This document shows, in pieces, positions 57,331 through 64,000 of a DNA stretch of 64,000 nucleotides; position 1 is the stretch's first letter; each line of letters begins with the position of its first letter. This DNA is from Bactrocera neohumeralis (lineage: Eukaryota > Arthropoda > Insecta > Diptera > Tephritidae): contig NC_065922.1 in assembly GCF_024586455.1 (NCBI RefSeq), forward strand, positions 28,268,089-28,332,088, given 5' to 3'. The translations under genes were made by a program, and so were the position numbers. Below the pieces are notes generated by a model. The model made no database searches. It was not told the DNA's origin and was given only the letters and a program-made list of their open reading frames with translations.

Positions 57331-60300
57331 ATATAGGTACTATGCTCTATATATATAAAAACACGTAAAATTTTAAGTAATTGTTTTCACTCACCTACAA
57401 ATCCATTAAATTGACTTGCCACTGCTACAACAACACTATAAAAAACACATTTTGCAAACCGCACTTGCAACTTGACTCGAGCTACGGACTCGATTGTGAG
57501 CAAATTATGCCCATTTCCTTTACTGATCACTACAAGAACACAACACAACACAGAACACTGAAAATAAACAAAATAATAAAAAATTAGTAACAAATGTAGA
57601 AATAGTAACAAAGCAAAATAGATGATATAAATAGAAAATAATAAGTATAAACATGATAAAACATTTGCAATAAATGCAAAACGACAAACATAACCTCAAA
57701 TAACTGGGCGATGAGAATGATGCTGGTGGTTATAAATGAGGAACAAGCAGACAAAAAAAAAAAAAAAAAAAACATGAACAAGTAGCCAGAATAATAGCGC
57801 TGACTTTGGCAACCAGCATTTGAACAAGAACTTGTGAAAACAACAACAAAAAATTAAGCAACATCAACAATTTAAGCAGCAACAACAAAGCAGCAACTTT
57901 GCTGAAGCCATTGCAGCAGTTACTATATGTTGCTATGTTTGTGCTGAAGCCATTGCCACTGTTGTGCTTTGCCTGTGTTGTTGTTGTTTTAGCTGCTGTT
58001 GCACCTACTTTTCTGTGGCTGCCGCAGTTGCGGCATTATTTTTATGATTCCAATGCAATTACTACGCGAGCCAGCCGCTTGTCGGTTGGAAGCCCACTAA
58101 GCTGTTGCCGTGGTCATCGCCGCGCTGCGCATTTCCCAACCTCAATCAAAGGGGAGGCCATAAACGGAGTACGAGTAAAAGGCAGAATCCTTGTATTCGA
58201 TCGCTTGGAAGAAATCACGCTTCACCAAGCGAATACTCGGCGGCAGAAGCGACTTGCGAATGCGCTGTGAAGGCTGAAGGCTGGGAAACGCGTTGCGGAG
58301 AAGTTAAACAGCTGGACATGCAGACAGTCAGTCAGTCAGCCGGTCAGCGTTGAGCGCTTGTTGCAAGTCGTAAAATCATATGGTGACTGACTTTTTGCCC
58401 GCTTTGGGGACGCGACGCGCAGACTTTGGAGGCAATTTGTATGTTTTTTGTGTTCAATTTTAGCTACTAAGCTTTTTGTTGAGTGCCTCTGGACTGCTGC
58501 ACTGCTATTTCTGCCGCTGCTGCTGAACGCCTCAAATGGCAAACTGACAGCCAGTGGTCGTCCGTCAGGGTATCCACCTTCACTTCGACGACTGTCAGCA
58601 GCATAAATATGAATAGAAAAATTATTAAAGGAGGAGAGGTTGAGCAGAATTGGTTTCAGAGTGAGAGGTTTAAAAAAAAATTAATAAATTTTAAACTTAT
58701 AATGAAATTAAAAAAAAAAACAATTTAAGTTTTTGGTTAGTTTTAAAATTATTATCATTATTTATATTATTAGAAATATATCTATCTAATTCGAAATCTT
58801 TAGAATGAGCATTCTTCTATCTGAAAATTCTTTAGTAAACTATTTTGTTTTATTTGTTTGATTACATTTTTGTTTAAAAAACGCAATACTATTAAATTAT
58901 TATTAGTTTAAATTTTTAAATATATAATTTATATTTTTAAAATTTTATTTAATGAAATTTACATTTTTTTATTAGATTAATATTCTAAAATTATATAAAA
59001 ATTCAAAAACATAAAAAAAATATTAAAATTTATAATCAAATATAAGAATTTTTTTCTTAAATTTTTTTTTCTAAAATTATTTTTTTTAATTTCAAATTTT
59101 TTTATTAATTTTTTTTTAAATCAGATAAATTTTAACAATTAAGAAATTGAAAATTTGTGTACTTAATGACCTAAGAAAATTTCTGTTATTTCTGGATCCT
59201 TATTTTTAAATTTAATTTTTTAAATTCCAATTTTTTTCATTAATATATGTTATTAAAATCATATAGAAATGCAAAAATATAAAATGCAAAATTTTGCTAT
59301 TTCTTGCTATTTTTTCTACTTCTTGAATTTTTATTTTAAAAATGATTTATTAATACAAAAATTAAAAAAAAAACGGTTTAAATACCTTAAAATATATTTT
59401 TGATTATTAAAAAAAATATATATTTTAATACTTCAGAATACATTTTTGAAAATTTTGAAAAAAAATTATAATTTCCATACTTTAAATTATATTTCTGAAA
59501 AATTAAAAAAATCATAATTTTTTATTCTAAAATTTAATTCTCAAACTAAGCCACTTCTACTAGCATCTATTGACCACACTCCTACTTGCACCAACGCTCC
59601 AAACACAAAATACTCTGCAAAGTCAATAAGTTCACGGCTTACATCACCTTCTGTCTCATGTTGCAACAAACGACGGCAAATGCATTAAAATTGCCGCAAT
59701 TGCGAAAACTTATAAATAATAATAAAAAAATAGTAAAGAATTTTGTGGCAAGAAGCGCTTACTTTTTGTAGTAAGTGCATTTGCCACGATCGACAGCGAT
59801 TGCTGTTATTCAATTGTGCAACAAAAAGCACACAGTAGGCTGGCAACGGCCATAAGGACTCAATAGCGCAGAAGTTGTGCAACAAAGCGACCGCGCTGAG
59901 ATTTTCGCAGCGCGCACGAATTTGCTGAAACGCTGCTGGAGTTTAATTGCTCGCCCGGATGATCGATGTTTTGAAGTTTGCCGATAAAATAGAAGCGCGC
60001 ATCTGCGTTGATGGCCGCAATGCAATTTTTTATTAGAGTTTTTTTTTGTTGGGCAATTTTTCTGTTTTTATCTTTACTGAGTGGAAGTAAGCGAAGTTTG
60101 CTTGAGTAGGGATAACAGTAGAGTATTCTCAGCTGAGGACTTTTTGGTTTGAAAATAAATGTTTAATATAAATGTATTTTTTATCGGAAGGTAAAAATTA
60201 ATAAAAATCGAAAATAAATTAATTGAAAATATTCGAAAATTCGAAGTTCAGAAAAGTTAGTAATGCACAATTTTCTTACACAATCAGAAAGTAGAGATTT

Positions 60301-60429
60301 CAACACAGCAAAATTCTAATACTATCGACTTCAGAAAAAAGTACAGATATTTTGACGTAAGCATTGTTGATTGAAAGTTGAACTTTAATTCTTGAAAGTA
60401 AGTATAAATAATGTAGAAAACCTTATTTT
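57331..60429. other. non-coding stretch: simple repeats and AT-rich block
   Basis: A run of about 20 A lies at 57752-57771. The block 57880-58600 is less AT-rich, with an open frame at 57899-58270 that starts at a non-ATG codon and has no domain. About 58660-59560 is A/T-rich low-complexity. About 59560-60030 is again less AT-rich. No gene or transposon supported. Confidence 0.5.
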
Positions 60430-61300
60430 AATAATGGTAAAGAGAGCAGAGCAAATAATTTTGAAAAAGTATACAATTTCTTCTATACCCAATTTGTAGT
60501 GAAAAAAATTTTGATAAAATGTTGATATTTTGAATTTCAATATTTGGAGAAAAGTTTCGAAAACGATTTAGAAAAACTATTTTGCGAAAAATTTTGAAAT
60601 TTATTTGAGAAAATTTATGCAAAAATTTTCATATTTTGAATTTGAATATTTTGAGACAAATTTCGAAAGCAATTTAGAAAAAATATTTGGAAAAAACTGT
60701 AAAATTTATTTTGAAATTTATATTGAGAAAAGTTTTGAAAAAAAAAATTTTACAAATATTCAAAATTATTTTAAATAAAAAATTTTTTTTGGGACATAAG
60801 TTAGAAAAATAGTTGAAAAAACTTTTTTTTTTAAAATATTTGGGTTAAATGAGCAAATGTTCAAACAAAATTTGCAGATCTTTTTATTACCTACAACATT
60901 GCTGTATAACGTTTTTCCACAATTTAGAAAAAATATTTTGAGTAGAGTGTTGAAATTTATTTTGAGAAAAAATTTGAAAAAAAAAATTTTTGAAATCATT
61001 CGATGCACTAATACATGCAAACTTATTTTAAACAAAAAAATGGCGTGTTTGGGACATAAAAAGACAGTTTTCCAATAATTTCGCGAAAAAAAAAAATTAT
61101 TTAACTTATAGAAAAAAATCGAAAACTTAAATTTTGGAATTTTTCCCATTTTTGAGGTTATGTGAGAACGCGTTCGAACAAAATTTGCAGATCTTTTTAT
61201 TATTAACTACAACTTTTTTCCATGGACCTTTCTTCCGGAAATTGTGAAAAAACGTTTTTTACGAAAACACTAAGGGGGACTTTCACTGCCCGAACAGAAA
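60430..61300. repeat. AAATTTCGAAAA-rich dispersed repeat, copy 2
   Basis: Shares GCAGAGCAAATAATTTTG, TACAATTTCTTCTATACCCA and the GAGAAAAGTTTCGAAAAC units with 56935-57130. Within this copy, CAAAATTTGCAGATCTTTTT occurs twice (about 60866 and 61171), suggesting a ~305-bp internal duplication. The right end is GGAAATTGTGAAAAAACG and the sequence after it. Confidence 0.75.
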
Positions 61301-63179
61301 TCGCCTGCAAATAATTTTTTTTAATTTTTGTTACATTGTCTTTCTTTTACAATGGGTTTTATCCTAATATTAGTTCTTTCACTTTTTACCACTCTCATAA
61401 GTTTCATTCCTGGTCTAAATGCCAAATTTGAAAATAAAAAATATATATAAAGAAATGTCAAGATTTAAGCTTAAACTTTCTTCAAATCATAATAATTTGG
61501 AATCACGACAAGCTCTCTGAATATACAACATTAAAAATCGCCTGTAAGATTTTCATTAAATTTTCGAGTGCGATCACCCCCAGCGCCTGTACTTGCAGCT
61601 TGCGATTGTCGACAATCTGGCTGCCGTGCCCACTTTTAAACTATCAATATTTACATCTGGCGAAACTGAAGTGACTGCATATCTTCCTTATATTATTCTA
61701 TATGCTTAGTTTTATTGTTGTAATATCTTTTGCTGAGCTGTCAATAGCGCATGTGCTAGATAATTTATTTAGTCATAAATAAGGCAAAATGTCGTGGCCG
61801 CAGCCAGCGAGGCAGAACGCCGCAAAACAGTTGACTGTCTGCCGTTGGAGGCAGACCCTGATCGCCGCCGCAGTAGGAGCGAACTGGGCATGAGCAATAC
61901 ATTTTACAAGTGCCCACACACTCACACACACATGCACCCATATGTGTTTGCATTTGATTGAGTGAATGAATGAATGCATGACTAGTCAGTGATTTTACTG
62001 CGCCATATATTCAGCTTACTTGTCAACAGCGTCTTGCCGTCGCTGATGAGCGTGTAAGAGAAACGTCGCCGGGGCAAGTAGCGAAAACTGGCAGCAGCGA
62101 AAGTCAGTGACACCGACACGAACACATAACTAGCAGCGCGAACTGACAGTTTGGCAGACAATAATGAGCGGCAGTCGAAATGTTCACACCCTCAGAGCTG
62201 GCTCTTCGTGCAACAATTGATTTACAATGCGGAATCTGTCCGCTGCAGACAAGCCAAGAGACACAACAGACCAGCAGTCATTTCGTCATTTGCCCAGTCG
62301 AACGGTCTGTCAAGGTCCGGGTACTGCCGTTGCCCACAACTCAATTTTCGTTGGTCGCCAAGCTGACTGCTGATTGCTGATGGACGGCTGTCGCCGCCGG
62401 TGTTGCTGCCGCTGTCGCACTCACATACCTCGTGTTGTGTTGTTCGACACCTACAAAATGTATGACAAATGTTTTGTGCTCGGCGCATGACAGCGGCGGC
62501 AACTTTGTTGAAATATTCAAAAATTTGCTGCTAATATTGTTTTACATAAGTAGCGCTTGTTGTTGCTACTCCTTATTGCGGCTGATAATGACCTTTTTTG
62601 TTGACGACAACAATTAAGCGTCAAGTCGAAAAAAACTGAAAAAAGGTAAAAAAAAACGTGAACAACATTTTGGTGCACTCAAAATATCGAACAGATATTG
62701 CCTTCATATGTGTGCGTCATCGGCATGTAAGTGCATCTGAGCATGCGCAAATGACCGCAGCGAATGGCAATTCGTTACACATGCACTCGACATAAAGGCA
62801 CGTCGTAGCGCAGCCGCACCGCTAAACGCGGCATACTACCGGCCGACCTTAGGTCGGTCTCAGGCTACTACAAAAATAGTCAGCTGTTCGATGAGAAATA
62901 CATATGTACATATGTATGTATGTATATACATATGTACAAACAATCATACTAATGGCTATCGCAGTGTTTCAAAATAATTCCGATATTTATGCAGTTTGAG
63001 CAATATTAATTTTTTTTATAAAGGAATTATGCATTGAAAATTAAAATATAAATTATTATATTATTTAAAAAAATTAAAAAATTAAAAAACAAAAAAATAA
63101 AAAGTTTTTTTGTAAAAATTAATAAAAAAATAAAAATCAAAAAACATTTCATAATCTTTTAATACAATTTTTTTAGCAA
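61301..63179. other. non-coding stretch
   Basis: AT-rich to about 61560, then a GC-richer block at 61760-62860 with short open frames on both strands but no domain. A 7-bp dyad (CCGACCT-T-AGGTCGG) lies at 62843-62857 and an ACATATGTATGTATGTATAT run at about 62900-62935. Confidence 0.5.
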
Positions 63180-63700
63180 CTGTCCACGGGTAGGGTTGCC
63201 AAATGTAAAAAAAAATTAGTTTTATAGAAAACAGCTATAAAATATATTGCATAACTTTTCAATAACATTATATTGTCAATACTGTAAATAACAAAACTTA
63301 TAAAATAAATTCAATTTAGTAAATGAAATTAATAATTTTTTAGTATTTTTTCTTTGTCAATTACCATAGTGCAAGGTTGCCAGATGTGAAAAAAAAATAT
63401 TTTTATAAAAAATAACAAAAAAACAAACTAATAAAAAATTAAAAGAAAAATATACAAATAAATAAAAATATTATAAAAAAAATTATATAAATTTATAAAA
63501 AAACGCCATATACATATGTATGTACATGGTAAATTGTTTTTTTTATCACCGGGATGGGGTAGATTTGCCAGATGTAGAAAAAAAATGATTTCTTATAAAA
63601 TAAATATAGAAATTTTTACAAAATAAATTTCATAATTTTTTAGTAAAATTTTTTTTTTGGACAATTATAATGCGATAGGGTAGAAAGCGTTATTGAGGGA
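63180..63700. repeat. tandem array, ~184-bp unit, GGTTGCCAGATG motif
   Basis: AGGGTTGCCAAATGT at 63192, AAGGTTGCCAGATGT at 63373 and AGATTTGCCAGATGT at 63560 are spaced 181 and 187 bp apart. Each is followed by a poly(A) tract and a TTTTATAAAA-like segment. The 63661-63690 segment looks like the start of a fourth unit. The spacer sequence is otherwise A/T low-complexity. Confidence 0.7.
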
Positions 63701-64000
63701 CGAAAGTTACAGAAAAGTTAGGTATAAATATATTTTAAATTTTATTTAAATTTGAGAAAAATTTTAGAAATGTGCTCATTAGTTCATTTAAAATCTTTGA
63801 TTTATGAAGTTTTTGTTCAAAAATATTTTTTTTTCTAAAATTTATTAGTTTACTAAATTATAATTATAAAAATATAGAAAAAAATTAAGAAAAACGTGTT
63901 TAAATATATGGCAACTTCCTAAAACAATGTCTGCATTACATTTTTATGAAAATATTCTCTGTATTAGTTTACTGTACAGCCTGCACGCCGCACTCAAATC
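63701..64000. other. AT-rich end of window
   Basis: A/T-rich with one ATATGGCAACTTCC at about 63906, the inverse form of the GTTGCCA motif found in the neighbouring array and the same form as at 42341-42750. Nothing else recognised. Confidence 0.5.

Noticed and set aside
57899..58270. A 123-codon open frame with a hydrophobic start
   Set aside because: It has a non-ATG start, a low-complexity first half and no known family. It was not supported as a secreted protein gene.
62843..62857. A 7-bp dyad CCGACCT-T-AGGTCGG
   Set aside because: Short perfect dyads of this size are expected by chance in 64 kb, and nothing around it suggests a terminator or operator.

Overview
This 64 kb window is gene-poor eukaryotic DNA, almost certainly from a true fly and most likely a tephritid fruit fly (Bactrocera/Ceratitis group). 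The evidence for a fly is the pervasive CAA/GTT runs, palindromic ACATATGTATGTACATAT-type simple sequence, AT-rich A-tract blocks alternating with CA/TG-rich blocks, and a mixture of mariner and non-LTR families that I know from tephritid genomes. The tephritid assignment rests on recognising repeat families from memory, not on a search. I found no intact protein-coding gene, no tRNA or rRNA gene, no CRISPR and no viral gene.

The recognisable content is a graveyard of transposable elements, concentrated in 4.0-45 kb. There are at least 11 mariner-superfamily remnants. Five are DD41D 'rosa-like' copies (8471-9324 minus; 12125-12540, 19798-20395, 26625-27136 and 30558-30928 plus). The rest belong to several other, mainly DD34D-type, families (3993-4395, 5650-6335, 9365-9715, 16985-17880, 29998-30560, 33035-33798, 43855-44175, 44535-45065). 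The best-bounded element is at 33035-33798: a 764-bp internally deleted mariner with matching terminal inverted repeats and a TA target duplication. Non-LTR elements are of two types. An RTE-like family (endonuclease + reverse transcriptase, GAA-type 3' tail) is present in five fragments, all on the plus strand (4974-5645, 12895-13855, 24338-25695, 27355-27795, 34768-36681). An RNase-H-bearing LOA/R1/Jockey-like group is present at 10540-10970, 15440-16470, 23690-24165 and 38440-40560.

Tandem and dispersed repeats fill other stretches: a ~144-bp minisatellite (1313-2007), an alternating two-module repeat of ~270 bp (22085-22675), an A-rich array with a TATGGCAACTTT motif (42000-42840), a ~184-bp array with a GGTTGCCA motif (63180-63700), an AAATTTCGAAAA-rich family at two loci (56330-57330 and 60430-61300), and a dispersed repeat marked by 'ATCGGACCACTATAGCATAT' and 'TCTTGTATGGAAAACTTTTT' that repeatedly abuts transposon remnants.

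The only plausible host-gene signal is at 46.4-49.3 kb on the plus strand. A long CpG-containing, relatively GC-rich, stop-rich segment looks like a promoter and long 5' UTR. It ends in an open stretch with an ATG at 49276 and a strong GTGAGT splice donor at 49319. If real, the rest of the window (49.3-64 kb) is the first intron of a gene that lies further right. I cannot name that gene. The remaining DNA appears intergenic or intronic.
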